Below, in pieces: positions 46,481-57,744 of a DNA stretch of 64,000 nt; the stretch's first letter is position 1; each line of letters begins with the position of its first letter. This DNA comes from Rusavskia elegans. Lineage: Eukaryota > Ascomycota > Lecanoromycetes > Teloschistales > Teloschistaceae. Below the pieces are notes generated by a model. That model was not told the DNA's origin. It saw only the letters and a program-made list of their open reading frames with translations, and made no database searches. Location: positions 124,001 to 188,000 of the forward strand of contig SAUG01000039.1 in the NCBI GenBank assembly GCA_011316305.1. Direction: 5' to 3'. The translations under genes were made by a program, and so were the position numbers.

Positions 46481-46919
46481 CAGATAATAGTAGAGGGGTC
46501 AGGGTTGTACCCTACGTTTTACCTTGTTAGGCTAGTTGCCGGAGGGATTTAACCTGATTAGGAAGGATATGTAATAGCGTCGCGCAGGATATGTAATAGC
46601 GACATAGGGATGTGCACGGAGGCGTTCTCTAATAGTAGAGGGGTCAGGGTTGCACCCTACGTTTTACCTTGTTAGGCTAGTTGCCGGAGGGATTTAACCT
46701 GATTAGGAAGGATGTGTAATAGCGTCGCGCAGGATGTGTAATAGCGACATAGGGATGTGCACGGAGGCGTTCCCTAATAGTAGAGGGGTCAGGGTTGCAC
46801 CCTACGTTTTACCTTGTTAGGCTAGTTGCCGGAGGGATTTAACCTGATTAGGAAGGATGTGTAATAGCGTCGCGCAGGATGTGTAATAGCGACATAGGGA
46901 TGTGCACGGAGGCCTTCCC
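46481..46919 (+). repeat. Right subterminal tandem repeat, 3 near-identical copies of 144 bp
   Basis: Copies start near 46481, 46625 and 46769, differing at only a few bases. Each contains TAATAGTAGAGGGGTCAGGG and ends GTGCACGGAGG. GC content is normal, in contrast to the left copies. Confidence 0.9.
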
Positions 46920-46937
46920 TAAATAAAAGGTATATCA

Positions 46938-47010
46938 GCCCGATTAGCTCAGTTGGTAGAGCAAAAGTTTGCAACGCTTCAGGTCCACTGTTCGAATCGG
47001 TGATCGGGCT
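46938..47010 (+). tRNA. tRNA-Cys (GCA)
   Basis: 73 nt, no intron. Perfect 7-bp acceptor stem GCCCGAT/ATCGGGC, D arm GCTC-AGTTGGTA-GAGC, anticodon loop TTGCAAC (anticodon GCA), T arm CACTG-TTCGAAT-CGGTG, and unpaired T at position 73, the discriminator expected for Cys. The anticodon stem has one A-C mismatch (27-43) and one wobble pair. A T-rich terminator (TTTCTTTTT) follows at once. It lies 10 bp after the target duplication of the TIR element. Confidence 0.8.
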
Positions 47011-47732
47011 TTTCTTTTTGCTTCTGCTTGGATGTGGTCTTATATTGAGGTATGAGTCATCGCGAGGTAGTCTTTTCTTGGTTGAAATAGCACTAAGCCT
47101 TTAACCCCTACTGGAAAACAACTTCAAAGCACATACAGTGAAGCAGGGGACCATGGCATCTTCATTCGAGCCAGCTTCCAGGATCCTTTGCCATATATGG
47201 CGTGTGCGACTCGCTCCAGCTCGGGGACATTCGATGGCATGGCACGCTTTGCTAAGGATGCTGAGAGATGGGAAGTTGCAGAACGCGCGTAAATTGATAG
47301 TGCAAAGCAAAATCATGAGGAGTAGCGAAATACGCTGTAGTTGGAATGACTGACCGGTCCAATAAATTTCATAGCCCTTCCGACAGGAACGACCATAGCG
47401 AAAAGAGACGACCACAGCAGAAAGCACAGCTCTACAAAAATTCACCAACACACATCAACCACAACGACCTCACACCCCACCAGACCCTTCAAGAAGAACG
47501 ACATTGATCTATCACATGCACTGGTAGGGCGGGCAATCGAGGTATCGGATGCCAAATAACATTAGGCGAAGGGACAATACGCATTCTATCTTTTTCTGAA
47601 GTCAATGCAACACCTTACTGCTGACTTTTCAAATTACTTACCTTCCTACCATCGCCACTCCCAACCTCTGTGCCCCCCAACAGCTCTGTCCCCTGATACC
47701 CCTGTCCCCTCCAACACCTCTCCAATACCTTA
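47011..47732. other. Intergenic, 3' of the glucan synthase gene
   Basis: 722 bp between the tRNA and the convergent 3' end of ags1; overlapping frames on both strands near 47101-47451 lack any supporting pattern. Confidence 0.45.
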
Positions 47733-50700
47733 CTACGGCTTCTGCAACTGCTCCTTCCTAAAGAACTTCAGAAACCCCAAACAAATCACAATCTGAAACA
47801 ACAACCCCGTCCACCATCCCACCGTCCTCAACCCTTCCCCACCAAAAAGCACAAGGTTCGGGAACACCGTCCCAGGACCATCTCGATCCGGCGCCGTCGC
47901 CCTCGCCGCCATCGTACTCACACTTCCCAGCACCTGCGCCGCCACAAGCGTAAATGTCACATGGAATCTCGTCAGCGTCTGCAGCAAAATCATCCCAAAC
48001 CCTACGCCTTGAACCGCATCCAGCACCCCTAGCCACAGCCATAATACCCTTCCAGTGAGAGCTCCCGCGACGGGACCGCCGGCCCAAGGGACCCAAGTGC
48101 CCATCCCGGAAGTGGCCCAGAGGATCTGGCACCAACGGGGGCAGCCGAGGCCGATGGCGGCGATGGGGATGATCCAGCTGTGGTGGACGGAGAGGCGAGC
48201 AAGGACGAGGAGAATGAGAGCCCAGACGAGGACGAAGAAACAGAGGACGAGGAGGATGATACTGTAGGTTGGGGCGTGTTGGGAGGACCAGAGGTATTGC
48301 CAGTTGCGGCCGAAGGGGGCGGAGAGGAAGTAATTTTGGAGGATTACTGCGACGAAGAACCACTGATGATGGAGGAAGAGGGTTAGTACGATTTGGGAGA
48401 TGCGATGCTGTTGACAGGGCAGGTGTGGGGCTGGAGGTGGAGGAACTTACGAGGATTATCTTCCTACGTCCTATGGAGGCGTAGAAGGATGGGACCTGTC
48501 CTGGCTGCTGGCGGTAGTAATCGGGTAAGCCAAGAAACAGGATGATGCCGATGGCCCACATCATCACAGCTATAGGGATAGTAACGCCGGTCAAGACCGG
48601 TCGATAGGTTTGCCAGGTGAAGGCGGCGACACCTTGAGCATTCAACCGTGTGAGATGGCTCCCCCAAAGCCATAAGACGGTAACATAAATTTGTTGAGTT
48701 CCTTGGATGACGCATGCCCGAAAGCTCCACGTTGCGACAGGGACGCTGCCTAATTATGGTCAGCAGCCGTCGATCTTCTCAGCGAGTATGACGGTTAAGC
48801 TTACCTTCACTGCCAAAGTTCAAGGAGAAATAGAATGCACCACTCGAAGATGCTGTTGCATAAAGACCAGTCGCTACGTTTTGCACCCACGTCCTCGAAA
48901 GACCTGTCACATACGGCGCAATGCCAAGCAAAAGGAAAGCCAGCCCGTAGAAGCCAAAAGGTATTGAAAGGACATAGATGGACTTCAACGTCCGGAAGAG
49001 CGTCCACCATACGATTGAGGTGCCCAGGTAGATGGATGCAATGGCGTACAGCTTGCCGGCTGACTGCCCGACTTGACCGCTAATGAGAGTCACTTGGTAG
49101 GAGTTAGCCGCGATGATTTGACCCTTGCACCGATGTCAGCGGAATTTGTTAGGACGACACATGAGGAGAAGAGGGTCTTACGAAAGCCAGCAGGAAGCTG
49201 TAGAAGGGCCACTGCCTTGCTCGCCTTAGGAGTAGCTTCTTGAGCCCGGTTGGAGGTTTATATTGCTCCTTCAACAAGTATTGTTCAGCGCTATTGTCAG
49301 GAACAGCAGCACTCTCGACGTTCTCGTTGAAGATGGATACAACCGAACCTTGTCTACGCTGGGGCGTCTGGAAGATGGAAGCTGGACGTGCTCTCGAAGC
49401 CCGTTTGCCCATTTTAACTTTGTGCAGTCGATTATACCAATCCTTCTCGCTCATAACCAGGAAAGTCTCAATGCATAAAGCGTCTTCGGAGTTCTTGCTC
49501 GTCAAATCCTTGAGTTCTGAATTGAACGCTTTGTAATAGAGCCCTGTTGGATCGGTGAAGAACGGCTCCACGTTTTGCAGTGCGTAGTCTACTTTGCCTT
49601 GCAATACAGTGCCGTAGCTGAAACGATTACTGTTGACCGTTAGATGCTCGACTGACGTGGTCCCGCCAGGCAAACCAAAGGTGATAGTGCCACGCCTTGT
49701 TTCGAAGGTCGTTGTTTGTCGAGCTTGGGCTGACGTAGCAGTAGGGCTATTTGCCGCGAAGTCCCGCGCGACGGAAGAAATTGGGAATTCTGGAGTCACT
49801 GGCGTGATCTGGTTCGATGGATGAGGGGATCGTAAGGCGGAGGATATCGGGAATTCGGGTGTAGTTGGTGTGTTAGAACTGGAAGATTTAGAGGAAGTTG
49901 AGATGTTGGGGGGCCTAGTCCTTGTTCGAAGACTGCTGTCATCTTCACGAGTCTTTCCAATCAGTGAAAGATAGGCGTCAGACGGTCGCTGAGCCATGCT
50001 TGGGCGGCGATGACCGATCTCTTGGGCTGATGTGGTTTCCGAACTTGGTGGGCTACTATCTTGAGTTAGCAGCGAAGCAGTCATACTCTTTCTCTTGTTG
50101 GCTATTGCTTGTTCGGGGGTAATCAGCACCTCATCAGGATCGTACTGTGATATTCTGGCCCTATCTACTGTTTTCTCATCAAAGACCGCATCTCCTGTGA
50201 GTCGAGGGCGCTCGTCCAATTGTACTTCGAGACCACCAAACCGGAAACGAGTAAAAGCTTTCGCGATACTCCGCCGTACTAGTGTTTCCCGCTTTTGACC
50301 TTGCTTTCCTGATGGACTTGAAGAGCGGCTCGATAGGGTACTGCTGGCGGTGTGCTGTGAAATTACCGACTTCCGCTTTTCGAGACTGTCTCCTATAGGC
50401 TTGGTAGACTTGGAGGCGGATCTTTCTTGGCTAATGAACGTTGGCTGATGCGTTCGTTGAATAGTCCCACGGGGAGAAGACTGTGCCGAGGACTCACAAC
50501 CCGGTCCCGTCCGGACTCCCAGGGATAATTTTCGAGAACTGCCTGCGGGAGATTTTCCACTGACGTCCATAGGAGACAACGGTAGCTGTACTGGATCTTC
50601 ATCCTCTTCACTGATAGGAACGCTGGTAGAAGACGATTGAGGGAACGATAAGACAGCGCTGGGGTTCGAGGAGGGCAGAGCCGAGGTACGGAGAGATGTA

Positions 50701-53700
50701 TTGTATTCGCCACGCACCTCGAGCCCATTCTTGATCGCAGCTTTCTGATTAACCTTGATGGCTGTCTCGTGCATAGTCGCTAACAGTTCTTTCCAGTGCG
50801 CAACCGGAAACCTTTGAAGGGCTGATCGAGCTCGCATTTTCGCTCGAGAAGAAGGCTTGGATGCCAGAGCTGCTCGAATTGCTGCTTTGAATTGTCGTAG
50901 CAGGTGTTTCGTTGTGGTTGACTCAACTGTGAACCACCAACCTGGCATGTTGCCTAATCCGCCTACTCTAGCACCTACGCCTAGAGCTCCTTTGCGGCCG
51001 AACTCGACCTGCCAAACGTAAGTAGGCGGGTATGATGGATGCAATAAGACTCACAGCCACCAATCCGAAAGGTTCATCTCGACTTGGGATGAGTGCAAAC
51101 TCGGCACCACTGAAAATGAAAGGTGGCAGAGCTGTGAATTCAGGCTTCGAAAACACTCTACCGGGATATAACTCCATAAGCTTGTTCAACTTCAGCGCCG
51201 CGAAACGTCCGTAGAGATCAATTACTGGACCAATGCAGATCAGCTGCGTCGCGGGGTACTCGTCAAGTACTGCTGGGAAAACATCCGCTATGAGGTCAAT
51301 TCCTTTTTGCATCGACCATCGACCGACGAAAACGAAAAGCTCTGCGTCAAGATTCGTTTCAAGGCCAGCCCACTCTTGGGCTTGCCGCTTGAGATCCGCT
51401 CTACCGGCCTCTGCTTCTAGATCAATCTTGGTGTCCTCCACCTTTGGAAGCTGGTGGTTCCAATCGGCGGTATCAGTAGGATCGGGATTTGGCAGACTGT
51501 CGATCTTGGAAAGACCCCAAAAGATAGGATAGCGTGCAAACGACCTCTTGCCGTATTTGGCAGAGACACCAGCAGCACCGTAGCCTCGCTGCCAGACACG
51601 GAGATAGCTAACACCACCATGGAGGAGATTGAACACTTCTCCAAACTGTATATAACGACTGACGACTTCTTGGCTAAGGTTGAATACGCTGGAGATTTCC
51701 TCCATCTCTGCTGAATTGCGTATTGCCCAGAGTCCTTGAAACTCTGCGTTGTGTAGTGACAAGCAGCACGGTATGATCTGAGGAAGAAGATGCAGGGGAG
51801 CGATAGCTCCATGATAATCGTTGATATGATATAGGTCGATTGGAAAGCGCTTCATTGTCTCGGCGATGCATGAGTTCCTTGCGTTCACCGTGTTAGCTTA
51901 CCGTCGAAGTACGGAATCAGAATTTTGCTCGGAACGACGGTGCCGGAGGATCTGATAGCAAGTCGACCTGAAGATAATCTACAACGTACCATGCAGAGTA
52001 GTATATCGCACTCTCGATGTCGTCCATGCGGGCTGGGTAAGGCTCTGACTTTGACTGGGATCTGAAAATGGGAGCGTCCAGACAGACGTATGTAATGTTG
52101 CGAAGCTTGTGATAGTAGACCTGAACAATTCGTTCTTCTCCAAGAATGGTTATCCTCATGGGTTCCGCACGATAGTCGATGGGGTAGTCAACTCCACCGA
52201 CACAAGGGATAACCCAAACAAGATCTTGATGGCTAAGATGTTTGCCCATAAGCTGTGCCATGACTCCTAGTCCACCAATCTTGATCTTGATACCCCAATC
52301 TTCAATGTCGTACTCCATAGTCGCAATCAACACCGTACGGCGTCGACTGTTCGGTGCAGCCTCGAAGACGTCAACTGAGTCATACTCAGCTGTCTCTGTG
52401 GACGGAGACCGGCGACTTCCGGTTTTGCTGAGCAGGCGAATATTGACTTTGGAAAGATATTGACGAAGTTGCGCAGAAGAACGGATGGACATTGGTAGAA
52501 TACTACGGTGCTCAGGCTTCCCAATCTCGTTGAGCTTGACAGCATAGAAGACGTAACGGTAACACAAGACTCCCGCAAGAGATGTGGCGATGGGAAGAAA
52601 CATAATAAGGAAATATATTATCATCTGGTCGCGACGTAGCCCAGTTGGAGTCAAAGTATATCTTAAGCTCCCGTCATTAGCTGCAATCTGGTATGCGACG
52701 AAAGGTGAAGGAGGATAGTCAGAAACGTTGACGACATTGGCCAAGAGCGATACTGGTGATAGACGGTCCAAAATCCCATCGCCATCAGGATCACCGAAGA
52801 CCCGTGTCAAGTCTGGAGTGCCGTCAGGGTTGACGCCCCACGCGTTCAATTGGAATGTCGTAGGCCATTCAGTCATAAAATCAAATTTCCAGATTCCTTC
52901 AGGGTCCTGATTCATTACCTGCCGGAGAGCACTGTCATAGCCGAAGCTATTATAGGGACCATGAACGAAAAAGTGTGGGTATCTTCGCCGTGTAGCCTTT
53001 GGTGCAAGGTCTCCCTGTTGCAGGTAGTCACTGCTTCCAAGAATTCTGCTCCAATACTGGACCATAACATGTTGTCCTGTCCAATTCTGTGCTCTGGTGC
53101 CGGACCAGGGTTGTGGTTGCAAGGTGTAATTTCCTCCGCGGTAAGGAAGCCACTCACTCCAGCTCGACGCCCAGTTGAGAGAGTACCGGAATTTGTCAGC
53201 ACCTGCGGCTTTCTGATTGATGTACAGCCTTCCATCAGGGGAGCGATGTAAAAGCGTCGATGAGAAATTCGCCGTCTTCGGAAATATGATCGGATTGTTA
53301 TCGTATCCAATCCGAAACCAAAATCGATTAACAGACTAGATAGATCAACTCCAAGTTTACCCAGCAAAGAAGGCATTTTCCCTTACATTGGTAAAGGTTT
53401 TGCCCTCCCTGGCAGTGACATTGCCCAATACTATGGAATGTATACCATGGGCAACACCCAGGAGGTTGACGCTAAAGCTAAATGCGCTAGGTATCTCCCC
53501 TGTCGGTTGACCTGTCAGTGCCGAGACATCACCATCAGCTACGGCAATATTTCTGCACCTCGCACTGGTGGGGTCCATCGATGGTTGCAAATCGTCGGTG
53601 GTTTTCGATTGAACAGTGAGAGATCGCAATATCTCTTCGCATACCATGATGTCAGAAAAGTGGATCTCGATGGGAACAGTGTTCACCGTTTGATTGGTCA

Positions 53701-56410
53701 GTAAACGTCGATCGTGCCCCGGGATGAACTTTGTGATGACCGGCGACGGGTTTAGCCATTTGTCGTATGGTACTAGAGCTTGATAGCCCCAAGGAGGAAG
53801 ACTGAAGTTGGACAAGCAGCCATTGTAGTCACTCAGCCCTTCAATGTCTGGAAAGCATGGTTAAACACTCTGCCATTCAGAAGCTGAGGACACTTACAAA
53901 GTTGCTTAGCCGATGCCTTCAGCGTGTACTCTTGGAATGGAAATAGAAGGTTCTTGACTCTCGTGCCAGCGGCGAAAGGGGCGATCAAGGCAGTAGCATC
54001 GTCCGAGCAATCAAATTCATAAGTCCTGTTTATCCCTTCATTGTGATAAACAAGCCATACTGTCTGGTTGCCCTGACCTTGACCGGTAAAATCCTGGAGT
54101 TCTGTGTCACCAGATCAGTCTTTCGACGCCGGATTGAAAATGTGAACTGCGAGCTCACCAGACCATCGCGAACGCATCACACTCCACAGGCCCGTCTCCG
54201 TTGCTTGATCTTCAGATGCAGGCAGGTAGATATCGTAAGTAGACTTCGAAAGCGTTTGCAGTTGGAAACCATCGTTCAGCACAGGGTACCGCCTCCTCAT
54301 CTCGAACATTGTGATCAGAATGTTCCGCACAGGGTGCGAGGGATCGCGGTGATCCAGGCTGTTCCAATCGTCTCCACATCCATCTAGATAAGGTCCAGAC
54401 GGCCAGTTCGCTTGCCTAGAGTTCCCGAGCTTATAGCACCCGTGATTCTGCCATGCCGTGTTGGAACCCATCGGCTGTCGGCCGTAGACATAATTTGATG
54501 CGGTGTTGTCGAGAATGTAGAAAGCTTGTTCTTGGCCCCAGATCAACAACGGTATGCCCGGCAAGACGAGCGTTATGATGAAGGAGCCTAAATTGCCCTT
54601 GAGCGTCCCGTTCATTATCGATGGCCATCGAAACACGTCTTGGTTCTCCGTTCCGTACATATGCCGGGGATCGAAAAGCCCACTGTCTGCATTGATAAAA
54701 TCGTTCGTCGAAAGGAAATCGTTGTAGGCTTCGACCTGCCAGCGAGCATACCGTATTAGCGCGCCGTCGATCCGATACAGAGCAGACGACAGAGAACTGT
54801 ATCTTGCCTACAATATCCACTGGTGAATCGGGATGTGCTTCGATGAAACCATCCAAGCTGTCTCCAATGTAAGCACGCTGTCGCGGGATTATGATTCCAG
54901 ACTGACCCGAGAAACCTCTTGAGACTGCGGTAGATACTGTAGTGGAAAGCGACCGAGTCAAATCCGGTCTTGCCTTTTTCTCTGACGTATTTTGATGGAT
55001 CTGAAGAATTCTCGGTGGTCATTACAGCAACGGAGGTGTCAGATTCCGCCATGGACGGCTCTTTGCCTCGTCCCTTGATTACGGTTACCGATTGAAGACT
55101 AATTAGTGGTAGAGATTTACCCACAATGTAGACCGCACTGAAAGGGTTTCCCCCAACGACCTCCCCTGGTATGAAGAAATTGCTTTTCCCTACAGCAGCT
55201 GCACACTGTCGGATGTGATGTGACCATTCACCCTCAGCGTCGGCGGTAATTTGCAGTCCTTTGTCCATTCGAAACCCATCGATATCAAGCACGGTAATTT
55301 GAAGGCAATTGAGGTGTTCGATCTTGGTGCGCACCGCCGGATCCCATTCTCGAAGTCGGTCTTGTACACTTGCAAATTTCGAGACTGGCACGGATCAGTC
55401 AAATCGCACCTTGGTGCTCTGATGCAGTCTTACTTTGTCGTTGCCACTAGAAAATGTCAGCGTGAGACGACGCCAGATCATACCATTGAAGTTACGGTAC
55501 CTCTGGATAGAGACCAAAAGCGGCCACATCACCGTACTGATCAAACTCACTATCACGGCAGCCTCGAAAGTTCTGCGTGCCGTTATCAACCACGGGCTCA
55601 CCATCTGCATCTATCAGTACGCCAGCCGTGAACATAATTCGACTACTCTAGGTGCAGCTGACCTGCGCCCCAGAAACGTGGATAATGGCATTCGCTCCTT
55701 TCTGTGTTATTGAAGCTAAAATCGTGATATCGTCGCGACTCTTTCCAGATAGCATTGTGCTCGGTGTAACTCAGTGGGGTGGATTCGTTGAGATAGCCCT
55801 CGAAACCGATGAGATCCCCCATTGTCGCCATGGTGTTGTCCACTATGATGTACATGCCGCGATTATGCATGTCCGCTATGAGGTCTTGCCATTGCTTGAT
55901 TGTGCCAAGGTGAGGATCCAGCAGTGTCAGATCAAGAGGGCTGAAACCGTCTCCGCCCCAAGGGGCGTTGATCAGCGGGCTGCCGGAAATGTAGATACCT
56001 CGGATTCCCATGGCAGCAAGATAATCGAGAGTGTCCTGGAGACCGACGACATCGCCTCCATACCGCAGTTGGGTGCCTGTAATGTCATGTTCCCAAGCGG
56101 TCCCGTTGATGTCATCATTGTTCGGGTCGCCATTGATGAAGCGATCGACAGTAAGTGTGTAGAAGGGGAAACGCCAGTTGTCTGGGGACGGCTGGTGTGC
56201 TTTTTGATCCATCAGCGAATGTTCCGAGATGATCGCAGAGAATTGAGTCCTACTATGATTCTCCCATTGGCCCCAGTAGTCCAAAGGTGCTGTTGCTACC
56301 TTGTTCTGATTAAGATTCCACTCGGATTGCTCTGGATCGAAACGTAAGGCCAAAATCACGCCGATAAGAAGCAGGAATGGGCGTAGATGCAACACAGACA
56401 GGAAGCGCAT
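47733..56410 (-). CDS. ags1: Cell-wall alpha-1,3-glucan synthase
   Basis: Multidomain plasma-membrane enzyme making wall alpha-1,3-glucan from UDP-glucose. Fifteen exons (minus): 56410-55663, 55604-55501, 55446-55434, 55384-55125, 55073-54907, 54857-54812, 54735-54159, 54101-53898, 53847-53387, 53335-51990, 51877-51055, 51008-49182, 49123-48805, 48749-48451, 48362-47733; 2607 residues, all joins in frame. Signal peptide 1-22; extracellular GH13 amylase-like domain ~60-560 ([36 protein letters not shown]); membrane segment ~1100; cytosolic GT5 starch-synthase-like domain from ~1197 ([34 protein letters not shown]); Ser-rich linker ~1660-2080; about a dozen membrane helices to the end ([12 protein letters not shown]). 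Longer than the usual ~2400, mainly in the linker. Exon 3 is only 13 nt. The first-intron acceptor (55605) has an alternative 6 nt upstream. Confidence 0.95.
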
Positions 56411-57744
56411 TGCGTATCACGGATTGGAAATCGTCAAAAGCAGCAAAATAGAAGCATGTAGCAAAAGGGAACTGGAGGGGGAAATGTGGCAAGCTGGACC
56501 TAGACCCAACTCAATTTCTTGAAAAACGCCCGCCATGAGTTCACGGGTAGAATGGTTCCATGTCGCCGCAAACGATTGGCATCATCCTACGTACGTTCAA
56601 GATTGTCCGAAGTAGAAATGTCCCAACCAGTGGTTGAAGTGGTGGAGACAGACGTGGTGGCATGATGATCGACTCCGATGACAGAGACAGAATTCGGTAC
56701 CATGGTATGCTGCCCTCGATGGCTTGCAAGACGTGACAGGAAATCGACATGTTCTCTCGGAAAGACCGGAGACCCATTTGAGGCATTGTTGAGAAAAGGG
56801 ACGAGGAACAAGGTGACCTACACTGACCAACGGTGCAGCGTTGGGAAAGCTACATAAAGAGGGAGCATAGTAGAAGGATTTACTGACGTGAAATGCTACC
56901 GTCGCGTCAAGCGGGGTTGACTCCATGCCGAAGGGAAACCAGCCCAACCGCTTGCCTGGACCATAGTGAATCTGATCAATCACAGCCACGAAAGTCATGT
57001 CAGGAAAATGACTGCTGCGAGACCTCGTGTCTGGCGTTGTCTTCAGAAGAATGAAGATGGTGAAAACGACAGCCGAGGGAGCAGCAACTGAATGACTAAG
57101 CGACGTCGCAGTCTGAATGCGCCAAGGCACAAGCGATCATCCACGGCTTCCGATTGGTTCCGGTAGAGCACTGTTTTGGTTAGGTCATCACTCCCCGCCT
57201 CCATTTGACCGTCCGTGTCCGCGTTCGCGTTATTTCGGTAGTAGCTATTGGAATATGGAAATTCAGTGAGGCTCAGGAGGATTTATCTGAGGCCAATCGC
57301 TTAGCGGCAACTAGCCTGTTTAGGTATAGTAGCCTTGGCATTGGCCTTTTGACATCTTCTGGTTCTCCAGCACATAGATTTTTAGGTAATTCAATCAGTG
57401 CCTACTCTACCATTATAATAGTAGCAACATATCAGACATTTCGCGATGGCGAGGAGTGTCTCAGACTGCATGGAGCAGACATGCTGTTGTCGACGAGGGC
57501 TAGGTGTCACGGCAAAGGTTACTTCCATTTCAGGATCGCTACTTTGCGTCCAAATTTCATGACTGCGCGACGCGCTTTCGGGCCCGGCATGCCGAAAACC
57601 ACCGAATCGAAGTCACGACTTGCTCTACCTCGTCATGTCGCTGCCTGCCAGAAGGGCGTTCCACAGCGGGCATCCCATGCTTCGAACACCCTTGGTCCAT
57701 ATAGTGTCTGTCCAACCCTTCGTTGATCAATTACTTTGGCTGTC
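56411..57744. promoter_or_regulatory. Bidirectional upstream region, ags1 / Zn2Cys6 gene
   Basis: 1.33 kb between divergent start codons. Long frames exist (minus 56597-57130, plus 57205-57726) but the plus one has no ATG near its start and neither has a domain; probably leader and promoter DNA of both genes. Confidence 0.5.

Larger units (their letters stand above)
42218..46919. mobile_element. Terminal-inverted-repeat element, probably hAT-like, non-autonomous
   Basis: Ends are inverted: the left end begins GGGAACGCCTCCGTGCAC and the right end reads back as GGGAAGGCCTCCGTGCAC, with the inverted match continuing for more than 100 bp through subterminal repeats. The element is flanked by a perfect 8-bp duplication TAAATAAA (42210-42217 and 46920-46927). 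Eight-base duplications are typical of hAT transposons. Without the LTR insertion it is about 1.35 kb, with no coding frame, so it would need a transposase from elsewhere. If the outermost A/T pair belongs to the element, the duplication would be read as AAATAA instead. Most of it is AT-rich and looks RIP-mutated except the right-end repeats. Confidence 0.75.

Noticed and set aside
46481..46919. Three near-identical units considered as a CRISPR or satellite array
   Set aside because: No spacers; units are the subterminal repeats of a TIR element and match the other end in inverted orientation.
48180..48386. Very acidic plus-strand frame ([16 protein letters not shown])
   Set aside because: Exact antisense of a Leu/Val-rich transmembrane exon of ags1.
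56597..57130. 177-codon minus-strand frame upstream of ags1
   Set aside because: No family resemblance and frame changes character along its length; probably ags1 leader region.
57205..57726. 173-codon frame upstream of the Zn2Cys6 gene
   Set aside because: No ATG at its start, no domain, low-complexity beginning; most likely promoter/leader DNA.
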